Below are positions 23,220 to 34,693 of a DNA stretch of 64,000 nucleotides, piece after piece. A model generated the notes under the pieces. It ran no database searches, was not told the DNA's origin, and was given only the letters and a program-made list of their open reading frames with translations. Both the position numbers and the translations under genes were made by a program. The first letter of the stretch is position 1. Each line of letters begins with the position of its first letter. Source of the DNA: Yamagishiella unicocca (lineage: Eukaryota; Chlorophyta; Chlorophyceae; Chlamydomonadales; Volvocaceae); NCBI GenBank assembly GCA_003116995.1, contig BDSL01000081.1:107501-171500 (forward strand), in the 5' to 3' direction.

Positions 23220-26043
23220 AATCCTCGGATGACTGTATGAAGTGACGGCGTCATCCTGGCCGGTTGTCGCAAGCGTTCGGGTCGCCTGCGGGCTTGGGTT
23301 TGCCCCGCAAGGACTGGGGTGACGTGGGGGTGGACCACCCATTTTTGTTCGTCACCGGGGGTCGGCTCATGTGCGCCGTGCCGCCCTAGCTAGCCTGCCT
23401 TGGCTGCTGTTTGTTCTTTCGTTCTTTCTTTCCTGGTGCCACCTTTGCTGGTTCGAGATACGAGTGGTGCGGGTGATGGGCAGGTGAGCCAATGGGGGCT
23501 TTTGTGGTGGTTTTGACGCGTAAGGGTGGCCTGCATGGGGCCGTGTCCTGCCGTCGCTTGTGCTGACTTTGCATGATGCTGTTTGCCTGCTGTTGCCCGT
23601 ACCCGACCTTGGTTCCGTGTCTCTTCCGCAGTGCTTTCCCGCCGGGATAAGGGCGGGTGCCGCCTGTCGTGCGGCCACTGTAACGCGGTCTCTCTCTCTC
23701 GGCAGGCCGTCGTCTGTCGTTGAGCCGTCTGTTTTTAGGCCGCCGTCTGTCGTTGAGCCGTCTGTTTTTAGGCCTCCGCCTGTCGTCGAGCCGTCGGCCT
23801 GCAGCCGGACCGACTGCTGTCAGGCAGCCGTCTGCTGTCAGGCAGCCATCTGCCTTCGGACCGTGTGCTGGCAGGCCGCCGTCTGGCCGGCATCTGCCGT
23901 GGGGAACCGCCGTCTGGCCGGCGTCTGCCGTCGGGCCGTTGTGGGTCACGCCACCATTGCCATCTGGCCGTCGGGACGTCTGCTGTCAGGCCGCCGCCGT
24001 CAGCCGTCGGCAGGTCCTCCTCCTCGTCGTCATCCTCCTCCTCCCGTCCAGGTCCAGACGCTCGGGCTGACTGCCATCTTGCCACTGCACACGGGGATCT
24101 TCCATATCGCCATCCGGCTCGTACCCGACCATCACGAGCAGTACACCCTCGGACAGGATCGAGCTGCGTGCGCTTGCGGTCTGACAACGTCCGGTTATGT
24201 TCATCAGGGAAGGATCCGTTCCTGTTGCTGCCCGCGCCCTCTTGCTGGGAAGCAACGTTTTCAACCCACGTGTGTGAAGTTTGCATGAGGGGTAAAACAG
24301 CTCCTGGTAAGCTCTACGTCTAGCGTAATATAAATTTCGCCATGATGTCCAAGAAGCCCTGTCAACGCTCACGGCCTAAAGGCGACGCCATCCGTCCCCC
24401 ATTTGGGGAGGGGCGCATGTGGCTGTCTTGATCAGAGACAGAACATCCATCGCTTGAGCCTAGACGACAGATGGCGGCCTACCGGCCAGGACTGCACGTA
24501 TGGCCCGCCTGCGCAGAGACCATGGTGTGCAGGCGACCATGGTGCGGACCGACACGGAAGACAATCCGCACGTGCTGTTGAGGATCGCAACGCGAGCTTG
24601 TACTCTTTGTGGTCGCCTCCCGGTTCCGAATACCGTTGGGACTGATGCAGGGTTCGAAGGCGTCACGCCACAGTCCCTCCCATCCCTAGTGCCGTACAAC
24701 GTACATTACACGGACACTCGCCCGGCGCCACTGCTGGCCCCATCCCACGCCGAATCAATTACGGCGCCTCCAAGAAAATCGCATCTTCGTGTTCAACGGC
24801 GGCGCCCGCCAAATGTCCGCCCCCCAGCTAAACAACAACAGCCGCAGCCGCAGCGCCTCTCGCTCTCACTCCAACGACACTAAGGCTGCAGCACAGCAGA
24901 CTGCACACACCGCCACACATCGTACCCCCGCGCCCGCTCCACGTCATGCTGGGAGCGGCGACCCAAACCACGCACGCTAGGCAGTGGCCGCGCTGGTGGC
25001 GCAGAACGCTGGCACCGGTATAATGGTGAAGAGATGTGGACTAGTTGATCGGCACGGAAATGCCAAAGTGACACCGTTCACGGCGTTGAGCAACTGGGTC
25101 AATGGACCATCCCCAGGATGGCATTATGCTTCGCGTTCCCGACTGCCCTGGGAGCGCCAGTTGGGACCCCAGGCGGGCCTCGTTTGACCACGCAGAACAG
25201 CTAACCCTCGTGGACGGCTACCGCACCACCGTATGTTCCACCGCCGCCGTTGCCAAGACCCACGCCGCCCAGCTCCCCAAGCAGCCATCGGCATTCCCCG
25301 CAGACTACCCCTACCCTCCACGGCTGTCGCTACGCGATGCGGTGTGCCTCCCCAGAGCGCCACCCGGTGGCCGCAGCACATCAGCAGATGCATCATCAGT
25401 AGAGGCACACCATCAGTAGAGGCCACCGGCAGGAGTGACTCCTCCGGCCAGGCCCCTCGCCTGCAACTTGCAGAGCTGGCCCTGCTCCGAAACCGGACTA
25501 CCGGCAGTAAGGCCAGGCTGCGCGCGGCGCATCGGGAGGCACCCATCCGCCACATACGGTTTCAGACACATGCATGACCAGGTAGCTGATACACCCTCCG
25601 CTGTGTCCTATGCCTCCGTCCGCTAATGAGCCAACCAGCCAGGAGCAGGAGAGTTCGCAAGGCAAGCGGCCGGACACGACCCCAGAGCGCCACATTCCTT
25701 CGGGCGGCCTACCATCTAACCAGCGCTTCTGACCGGGGACACCCTCCAAGGGGTATATCAGTTCACAGTCTCCCCAAGCAGCTGCCCTAGCCAATGTCCT
25801 CTTGTGCCGTTTCACAGCACCCACAGCTCCCCTCCCCAACTAGCGGCCGTAACATGACCAAGGAAACGAAGCTAGGCTGGCAGCAGGCCGACAGCAGACC
25901 ACCGCAATGTTCTGAGCGCCCGCCCGTCGCGGCGCGTCCTCCTCTGCCCGCGGGCTTGACACCGGTCCCCGGACTGCCCGCCTGCGACGAGGCCGTCTGC
26001 ACCGACCCTGCAGGTGCAGACCAGCCGGGCGGAGAGCCTCCAG
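23220..26043. other. Gene-poor stretch, repeat-derived in part
   Basis: No exon chain recognised. The open frames on both strands between 23367 and 25839 are translations of repetitive or low-complexity DNA (23700-24050) or lack any recognisable domain. The right end is the downstream region of PP4. Confidence 0.4.
23690..24010. repeat. Degenerate minisatellite based on GCCGTCTG
   Basis: A higher-order unit of about 33 bp (GCCGTCTGTCGTTGAGCCGT and similar) is repeated two to three times, then decays into many copies of GCCGTCTG(C/T) and GGCAGCC variants. Confidence 0.75.
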
Positions 26044-26049
26044 TGGCGG

Positions 26050-26259
26050 CTGCGCGGCTGCGACTACAAGAAGTAGTCGGGCGCTGCGCGGCTGCGACTA
26101 CAAGAAGTAGTCGGGCGCTGCGCGGCTGCGACTACAAGAAGTAGTCGGGCGCTGCGCGGCTGCGACTACAAGAAGTAGTCGGGCGCTGCGCGGCTGCGAC
26201 TACAAGAAGTAGTCGGGCGCTGCGCGGCTGCGACTACAAGAAGTAGTCGGGCGCTGCGC
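26050..26259 (-). repeat. 34-bp tandem repeat, six copies, made from the PP4 stop region
   Basis: CGACTACAAG starts at 26061, 26095, 26129, 26163, 26197 and 26231, exactly 34 bp apart. On the minus strand the unit reads GCGCCCGACTACTTCTTGTAG, that is the last codons (A-P-D-Y-F-L) plus the stop of PP4. The copy at 26231 is the real gene end; five more lie in the 3' UTR. Each unit contains a perfect hairpin (CGACTAC, 5-nt loop, GTAGTCG). Confidence 0.95.
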
Positions 26260-29200
26260 GCTTCGATTGGATCCCGCGGACCTCCTGCGGCGCCGCCTCG
26301 AAGACCTGCGGACGGCGGCGGAGCGGAACGACGCCACGTCAGCTGGATGCTGCGCACCAGACACGAGGTGTTTGCGCCGCGAGGAGCCTCCTGGAGCCTC
26401 TGGTATACCCGCGCGTGCGATCAATGCGCCCTTTGTTGCGCCGGACGCCTTCCACTTTGTGGCCAGGAGGGCACGAGCCGGTGGCCAAGGCCGGCTTCCA
26501 ATCCACATGCAAGCTGGGAATCCAGGGCAGTTGCGGTACATATAGCCCATCTGGAACCAACCAACTTGAACCATACAACAGGCACGCACCCAACACAATC
26601 ACTCCGGCCCCCGCCCCGTCCACCCACCTTGTAGTTCTTGCCCAGGTGCTCGTCCACCTCCATGATCGCCGCCACGTTCCCACACCTGCACGTCCGTCAG
26701 CGGGGCGGCGGCGCAGGCCAGTCGGTTGCTCTGCGGGTGCCGGTGCCGGCTGCAACAACTGCTGCGCACGTTGCGACACGTGTGACCCGCCGAAGGGAAA
26801 TTCCGCGCCACGCCCCTCCCTCTCCACGCCGCCCCGCCCCGATATGCCCCCCTCTCCCGCCGCCGCACGCCACCATCCCCCCACACTGCCCCTGCCCTAC
26901 AGCCCTCTGCCCTCGAGGGCCGCACGCGCGGGCACCGCACCCACCTGTAGCAGTAGTTGGGTGCCGACCAGACCGTCACCAGCTTGTCGTTGAACATGGT
27001 CTTGTAGCCGTCCATCACCAGTTGGTGCGCCCGGCAGATCAGGTCGATCTTGTTGGCGTCGGTGAAGGCGCGACACACGTCGGCGCCGAACAGGAAGCCG
27101 GCACCCCGCGGAGAGAGGCCCCAGCCCTCGATGTCCTCGGGGTCGGACCACAGCAGGTCGCACATGGCGCCGTCGTGGGGCACCTCCTGCTTGCGGTCGA
27201 TGGTGCGGATCTGAGGGAGCGCCGGGGGGGGAGGGGAGGGAGACCCGTGGATGCGAGGAAAACCGAGAAAGAACAGACGTTTCGAGATGCATGCTGGAGA
27301 ACTTGAGTGAGGAAAAGACGGAGGGGAGGGAGCTCAGCGGCCTGGCAACGGCCACGACAGTACGGCCCTCCCGTGATTACGTTGATGGACAAGGAGGGAG
27401 TCACCGGGGACGCTGCGCTATGCTTCCGGCGCCGCCCCAGCTGCCGCCAGCCATCCGCAAGAAAGCGCCCTCGGTGCTTTTCACGCCGCGCGCTGGGTGG
27501 TCCACAAAGGGGGCCCTTCCGCACCCGACCATCCCCCACATGCTCACGCTCCTCGTCGGGTGACCCACAACGCAGGGGTCGCTGCCGTACAACGCAGGGG
27601 TCGCTGCCGTACAACGCAGGGGTCGCTGCCGTACAACGCAGGGGTCGCTGCCGTACAACGCAGGGGTCGCTGCCGTACAACGCAGGGGTCGCTGCCGTAC
27701 AACGCAGGGGTCGCTGCTACAACGCAGGGGTCGCTGCCCTACTGGCCCTGGAGGGGCGGCGCTCCTTCCCGCCGCCGCAACCCCCTCCCCCGGCTGCTGC
27801 CGCAACCGCCACAGGAAGGCGGCGTGAGGCGCCCACCGCCCGCCCATCCCGCTGCTGGGCTGTGCGAGCCCTAGGACCCCCATGACCCCTAGGACCCCCT
27901 GACCCCCATGACGCACCTGATCCAGGGTGGAGATGGTGGGTGACAGGCCGCCGTGCACCGCGAATATCGAGTTATCGATCACCGCGGACAGACTGTGGGG
28001 GGCGGAGCGCGCAGGGAGGCGGTGCGGAGCTGAGCGGCGGCCCGACAGCAGGCGAGATGGTCGTGAGCGGGATAGGGGTATGATTGGCGCCGCATCAGGC
28101 GGGGGTGGTTGGGGTCGGCGAGGCAGGATGAGCGGGACGAGAGAGCCAGCATCGTCCGTACTGCTGGCTGCAAGGGACACGCCGCTTGGGTGCGGTTACG
28201 TGACGTGCAACGGACACCCATGCCGCCGTCATTGCCTCTGCCGCCCCCTGCCGCCCCTGCCGCCCCCTGTCGCCGCTGTGGCACAGGAGGGGACGTCCCC
28301 TGCCGCCGTCATCGTAACTACCTTTCCAAGGCGCGCCGAAGACGAGGAGCACCCAACACGAGGACACGGCCCCGGTGGCGGCCTCGGCAAGAGGCAACAC
28401 TCCACCCTCCTTTCCGTACAACGCCACGCAGCCCAGCGCCCCCTTCCCCAAGCCACCACCTTCCACCACCTTCCACCTCGGCGTCTCCCGACGCCTCCCA
28501 AGCGCTGCCCGCTTCACCCAGGCCCTGGCCACCCCAGTATGCCAAACACGCTTCAAAGCATCGCGTTGGCCCCTCCCCAAACAGCATCTGAGGCAGCAAC
28601 CTTCCCCCGCAATGACATCTGTCAGCCACCACTGTACGATACCAGTCTTCCTGCAATGCCTCCAGCAATAACTTCCAGGGGTATCCTCCACCATGGCAAA
28701 TATCTCTCCTTGCCACCCCCGCCGCCCCCTCCCCAGGGCTACCCGACAGGCCCCCCCCCGCCCGCCCACCAGCCCGCCCGCACTTGCCTGAGGTAGTCGA
28801 ACACGTCCGTGCAGTACCGCCACACGTTGACCGACCCGTACTTCCGCAGGCATTCGTCGTAAAAGCCGTACACCTGGCGGTTAGGGGAGCCATCGCAACC
28901 GTGAGCATCACCGGAAGCCGGGGTGTGTGCTGAGGCTCGCCGACCCTCCCTCCCCAAACGCGAGTACTTCCCATGTCGAGAAAACGGGTCTATTCTGTTT
29001 TGCACTCCCCCCAAAATCCACATCACCGCCCCCAACCGGCGAGTCGGGGCCTCTCTCCTGACACAGCCTGAGGCCGGTGGCCCGGCCCACTAGCTGCACG
29101 GCGCATCCATCCAGGCGGTCACCATCCCGTAACGGTCGTGGGCGCTATAAGGAGGCGGAACGGCGTGCCGCGGGAACATCCGGTCGCCGCCTCATCACCG

Positions 29201-31212
29201 AGGACCCACCACCGGTAACGTTGTGGCACCGCGGTATGTGTATGCCCCTTCCCCGTCCGTGACCCCCCATTAGTCGCCGCCCGGGCCCAGCAGCCCCCCG
29301 GACTAACTCGATAGAAGTTACCCGTGCCCGCCGCCCCAATCACACCTGCGTGATCTGCCGACTTTCGTGGTTGCCGCGTATAAGCGTGATGCGGTCCGGG
29401 TATCGAACCTGCGCGGGCAAGGAGTGGTGACGGATATGGGGTATGTAATCGGCGTGGCGCCGTAGGCGCGGCGGGACCCCCAGCAACGGCATGGGGTCGG
29501 CGTGGGCGCGGCGGGGCGCACGCAGAGCCAGGGGCGTGTAACGCTGTGTGCTTGAAGTGACGTGCCTCAACATGCGACACCCCGCCGGGACTCAGGACTC
29601 GGGAGCCAGCCGACCTTCTCAACTGCCCTCCCCACCATCCGGCGTCAGCGGCCACATTCAGCAGATATTCAACCAGAACCCATACCACTTGCGAGGCGGA
29701 AGTTTCACCCCACCTCCGTCACCTACACCTGCTGCCTCCTCCCATCCACCTGCTTGCACCTGGGGTAGCCTCACCACCGACAGCTAGGTGGGCTGCCGCC
29801 CATGGTACCCTGGCGGCGGCGGCGGCGCCTGTGCCGCTCACGCTTGCGCTCAGGGCCGACGAGCAGGCCCCAGCCCCCACCGCCCCCAGCCCCCACCGCC
29901 CCCAGCCCCCACCGCCCCCAGCCCCCACCGCCCCCAGCCCCCACCGCCCCCAGCCCCCACCGCCGGCCTTCGATACCCCCCCTGTGCCTGCCCGTACCCC
30001 CACCTAACATCGTGAGAGCCAACCCCTGCCCCGCAATTCCTTGGTCGGCCCATGCACGTTAACGCGCCACCCTTGCGGGCCACTGTACTGCCCATGCACG
30101 CAAACGTACCGCCGAAACGCATGAATGCAATGCGCATGTGCGCCACTGTACTGCCCGTACGCGCCTTTGTACTGCCCGTGCGCGCCAATGTACCGCGAAC
30201 GCGCGCACTGTACCGCCCATGTGCGTCCATGTACCGCCCATGTGCGTGCGTGTGCTGTGACGCCCCGCAGCGGGGCGGGAGGACCCGCGGACATCGAGCA
30301 CTGCTGCCGCCAGAGGGTGCCGATATAAACCCGATGCCCAATGCCGCGCTCTGCCTCACCTTCAGAGCTAATAGCAGCAGGAACGTCTCCACGCTGTAAA
30401 ATCCCCGATCCACGAAGTCCCCCATGAACAAATAGTTGCTGTAATCCCAAGCGGTGGAGTAAGGGGGGAACAAATGAGCACGCCACGGAGGCACCGCAAG
30501 AAGGGCATGCGGAATGGAGAAACTAACGGCATGCAGATGCAACAGTGGGCCATGAGACTGCCATTATGACGCCAGATCGCGCTTCCTTCCACAACTTGCA
30601 CGTCGGGGTTAAACTGCCCGTATGGTGCCCGTGATGTGGGGGCATGAGCGCAGGGCCAAGTCAAAACGGTTATGATGTGCAATAGCCCGCTTCTTTGATC
30701 ATGGCCTGCCTATGAGCCCAGAGCACGACTGCTCCCACCCTTTTCACACTGCCCTAGGTGTGGCCTACAGCCTACGGGAGCCGATCAAAGGCTACTTACG
30801 TCATGGGGCAGTCTCCTCCCACTTGGAACAGTTCCATAAGGTCATAGAACTGGCCATGGATGTCGCCGCCTGCGTAAGTTGACAGGGCATGTCGGCAGGG
30901 AAATGAGCTATGGAAAGGCCGCATACTTCTGCAATTATGTTGACATAGATATTGGCACGTTCATCAACGATGACTGCCCCTCCTCCTGACCCGCATTAGC
31001 ATCGCACTCGTGTTGCGCGGGAACTTGCGACATGCAAATCTGAGCCCGAATAACTCACAGACTGTAACTGGCGCATCCACACGCTGAACGTTGCTCTCCT
31101 CTACAAGAATTTCTAGGGCCTTCTGGCATAAGGTCTTCACGTCCGACTCCTTCAAGGGCTCGCACTTCTTCAGCTGCTCAATCCACCGGTCCAGCTCCGA
31201 CTGCCCCGCCAT
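26234..31212 (-). CDS. PPP4C: Protein phosphatase 4 catalytic subunit (PP4C/PPX)
   Basis: Nine minus-strand exons: 31212-31059, 30869-30800, 30438-30360, 29408-29346, 28873-28788, 27992-27917, 27210-26945, 26685-26628, 26305-26234 (stop included). The spliced length is 924 nt, 307 residues, exactly the PP4C length of other eukaryotes. PPP-family metal and catalytic motifs are present in order: [27 protein letters not shown], and RAHQLVMDG with [11 protein letters not shown]. The C-terminus PDYFL is the methylated tail shared by PP2A, PP4 and PP6. [32 protein letters not shown] and the FEAAPQE tail identify PP4 rather than PP2A or PP6. The enzyme is a Ser/Thr phosphatase of nucleus and centrosome. 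The intron after exon 5 starts with GC (CTCAG|GCAAGT). Divergent from ADK. Confidence 0.97.
27555..27740. repeat. 22-bp tandem repeat in PP4 intron 6
   Basis: Eight to nine copies of CGCAGGGGTCGCTGCCGTACAA; the penultimate copy lacks several bases. Confidence 0.92.
29868..29965. repeat. ~14-bp tandem repeat (CCCCCAGCCCCCAC) in PP4 intron 3
   Basis: About seven copies of CCGCCCCCAGCCCCCA; strongly strand-asymmetric C-rich tract within a large intron. Confidence 0.85.
30045..30262. repeat. Imperfect ~17-bp repeats (GTACTGCCCATGCGCG type) in PP4 intron 3
   Basis: A run of about ten variants of TGTACCGCCCATGCGCGCAA between the C-rich array and exon 3. Copies differ by substitutions. Confidence 0.7.
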
Positions 31213-31694
31213 AGCGTCCGCTGGCAGCGGCTCCCGGTGGATGGCTGATAACCGGTGTTGTAGTCCCGCTGCTGCTGCGGTCTTAGCACCCCGCCTCGCG
31301 GAAGTCGGCGCCTAGGCGCCGGCGCGCCACAGCAATTAGTCCAATGTCGACAATGTTTACAAACTATGCAGGTTCGGAAGTATCGGAAAACAGGAATCCA
31401 AAGCAGGAGTCAAGCAGAACTTTGCGTCGGATATAGTAAACGGTCAGTCTTAGGATAAGGGGTATACAATGTATTCAGTTCACAAAGAAGTTCTGTTGTA
31501 TGGAGTATGGTGTTTGCATTTCAGGTGCTGTTTGCTTTTCGATGTTGTGCATGGAGCAATGGGCCGAGCGTCATGTGGGTCATCTCCTCTACATAACGAT
31601 TTTACAGCATCAATAGTGTACATTAAATTCTGAAGATTGCAACTACAACTTAGTGTGTCGAGGCCCCCTTTCAGTGATCAAAACCTCAGAAACC
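31213..31694. promoter_or_regulatory. Divergent intergenic region between PP4 and ADK
   Basis: 482 bp between the two start codons. It holds both 5' UTRs and presumably both promoters. It is AT-richer than the flanking exons; no defined element was recognised. Confidence 0.5.
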
Positions 31695-33957
31695 ATGCTC
31701 GCGCAGCAGCAGCGTCTTGGTGGCGCTCGGCAGCCTGCCGCCTTCCGTGCTGGTGCGTGCCTTTGCAGTTTTGCAATGCATTATGATGTGCTGCTGTACT
31801 ACATAGACGCTGCGCGCAAACTGCTTCACGCTGATGGCGTGCGCTTGCACGCTTACAGGCAAGGCATGCGTGCGGCCTGCAAGGCGGACCTGCGTCAAGG
31901 TAGGCGAACAGATGTTAAGATCTGCGTACGCTGGGGCAAAGCTCGCGCCAAAAACGCGGCGACGCGTTCGCGTTCCTGACGCGCTTCCCTTGCCGTGCAG
32001 GCCACCGCGACGCTGAAGGTGATGATCAGCGGAGCGCCAGCTGCCGGCAAGGGCACCCAGTGCGCTAAGATCATTGATAAGGTGGGTGGCTTGCCATGGA
32101 TACGTTCGGACGGCATGGATGTGCGCTTTCTCACATGACCTTGCTGAGTGACCCGGCATATGAGCGCATATGCATCCAAAGTGGTGTTTTGTTATATTGC
32201 CGTGCTGTGCAGTACCATCTGGTGCATATCTCTGTGGGCGACATCCTGCGTGATGAGGTGAAGAACGGCACTGCTGCTGGCAAGAAGGCTAAGGACTTCA
32301 TGGATCGCGGTGTGCTGGTGCCCGATGAGGTGGTGGTCGAGATGGTAAAGGCTCGCTTGGCGGAGGATGACGTGAAGCAGCGCGGCTGGTTGCTGGACGG
32401 CTACCCCCGCAGCGCTTCTCAGGCGGAGGCTATTGAGAAGGAGGGCATTCGCCCGGACCTATTCCTGCTCATCCAGGTTGGTCTGGGTGAGGGGTAAAAC
32501 ACGACGTCAACGGGATTACCGGGTAGCACCCAAGGATTCACCAAGGGTCTATTCTGCCCAACAGGACACAAAGATTATGTCCCCTTCACGGCCCTTCACG
32601 CACTGTACCCCATCATGTGTCACACCTTTGCGAGCATTCTGCTGACACTATCCACACCTCGTCGACGCCCAGCCTCAATGCGCACGCAAGCAGCTGACCC
32701 AGATGCCCTTCCCCACGTGGCTCGTTCCTCCCAGCATACAGCAGTTCTCGCAGCACTGCTTGACCACCCCAGTTGTTTGCTTTCCCTAATCCCACCGGCT
32801 TGCTCAGGTCCCCGATGAGCTGCTAGTGGAGCGCGTCGTGGGACGCCGCCTGGACCCGCAGACCGGCGCCATCTACCACCTCAAGTACAACCCCCCGCCG
32901 GCCGACGTTGTCAGCCGCCTTACGCAGCGCAGCGATGACACCGAAGACAAGGTGCGTCGGAGCGCCGGAAGCTGGAGGGCGGAGAACAGACCCGGTTAGC
33001 CTGAGCCGTGGCTGTGTTGGATATGCGGGCTGTGCGGTTGGCGATGATGGCTGGGCGGCCATTCGTTACTTCGCACTAGGGCTGGTCAGGCGACCGCCTT
33101 CCAATAAACCATGTGCACCTTTTGCTGACCTGCATTTCTTGTGGGGTGCAGGGGCCGCCCTCCCGCACATGGCCTCATTTGCTGTGCAGCCCCCCGCGGT
33201 GCCAAATCGCCTCACCTGATTGATGCATCTCTGGGTGTGCGTGGACGAGTTTCGAACTTAGTTGGTTGAATGATGTTGGGTGACCTTGAAATGGTTGCGG
33301 CTAGCGACGCGGCCCTCAAGTTGCCGCGACATTCTCTCCACCAGGCAGCCACCCGCTGACCGCGCCCCTATGCCCCACGCCACCAATCGCACGTGCACCC
33401 TGCCCTTCGCGCCCTCCCCGTCTCCCCAGTGCCGTGTGCGTGTCGCCACCCACAACGCCAACGTGGATGCGGTAGTGGGCTACTACAAGGACGTCATGGT
33501 CGAGGTGGGTGCCCCGGGGGTAGTGGGACGAAGGCTCGCGGCGCAGCACGGCCTCCGATCTTCGCATGGGGAGGGCTGGACCTGCGGTGTGAGTCTCTAC
33601 TACTTGCTGGGGTTTAGGGCTGCAACGACAGTTGGCTCCAGCTGGCCGCGTAGGGGACTGCTGGGGCCACGAAATGCTCGTCCCAGCCACTAGGCCACAC
33701 TGCACATCGGCTGGATTGTCGGTACAAGCAGCACGGCCGTGTGCATCCTCAGCTTACCGTTAACGTCACGGCAGTACGCCTGAAGTTAGCAATCCTTTTT
33801 CCGCCTGTGACCTGACCAGATCGACGGCACGCAGTCCATGTCGGACGTGTTTGAGGCCATTACCACTGCGGTGGATGCGGCCATCGCCAGCACCGACCCC
33901 ATGGAGATCTTCTGCAAGGACGCTCCCGCCGCCGACGAGTGCAGGGTGTATGAGTAA
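31695..33957 (+). CDS. ADK: Adenylate kinase, probably plastid-targeted
   Basis: Seven exons: 31695-31752, 31859-31899, 32001-32081, 32213-32476, 32808-32951, 33430-33504, 33820-33957 (stop included). Phases fit; 266 residues. It catalyses ATP + AMP = 2 ADP. The first ~33 residues (Gln, Arg, Ala-rich, no acids) look like a transit peptide. Then come the P-loop SGAPAAGKGTQC, the AMP-binding segments HISVGDILRDEVKNGT and RGVLVPDEVV, the NMP motif RGWLLDGYPRSASQAEA, and the LID start VVGRRLDPQTGAIYHLKYNPP with DIV-like ADVVSRLTQRSDD. The C-terminus (TQSMSDVFEAITTAVD) is the usual last helix. A TGTAA at 34336 fits as poly(A) signal. Confidence 0.95.
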
Positions 33958-34693
33958 ACGTTTTCCTCTCACAAAGCTGTTGCCCACTATGATCGCTGGC
34001 TTATTCGGTGCTTGTGGCTGGAATGGTGGCTTGTGGTTGCGGGATGCTGGGGACATGACTGAGGGATGCGGGGAATTGCTTACTAATTCGGACAGCCTAG
34101 TTGTTTTCGGCGGCGTCGCCGGCAAGCGTGCGCGCCGCTTTCATGGGGCGCATTTGCGCCGTGACGGAGCTGCCTGCAAGGAATTTATCAAAGATGGTGC
34201 CCAGTGGGATTGAGATTGAGAGGTGGTGATGATCGCGTGAGGTGGAGCTGATTTTTTGTAGGGTGGGAGTGTCCAAACCCGAAGTGGGTTGGTACGCCGA
34301 AAGATGTTTCCAACCTTGGAGGTTACCATGTTACTTGTAATGTGGAGCCTTGATAGTATCTGCGTAAATTGCACGGGAGAGGTATCATCGCTAGAATTGG
34401 ATACCATGGTAGCGCTAAGGCAAGTGCCATCCCCATTCGTAAGGGCAATGGAGATAGGCCCTTAGTAATTACAAGAACCAGTAAAATAAAGCCAGGAAGC
34501 TCCTTTATAGGCTAAACATTACGGCGTACGGCATATTGTGAGACTTAACTTTGGCAGAGACCTATTTCTTATAGTATGCTACATGTGCTATTTACGGCTA
34601 GACGTACCCTTACTTTATCCTGATCCCTCTGCTTCAACTCACAGTTGACTGCCGTAAGAGCTGCGCCGGGACTGCCCGGCCGCGTAGCCAGCC
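33958..34693. other. ADK 3' UTR and IDA4 upstream region
   Basis: About 735 bp between tandem genes. TGTAA at 34336-34340 is the likely ADK poly(A) signal; the rest, AT-richer, should contain the IDA4 promoter. No coding exon seen. Confidence 0.6.

Noticed and set aside
23386..23949. 187-aa minus-strand open frame with RRPKNRRLNDRRRPK repeats
   Set aside because: It is the translation of the GCCGTCTG minisatellite; all other frames are equally repetitive and no splice sites or family support it.
26050..26259. CRISPR-like array of regularly spaced palindromic repeats
   Set aside because: The 34-bp units are contiguous with no unique spacers, and they derive from the PP4 coding end in a eukaryotic genome.
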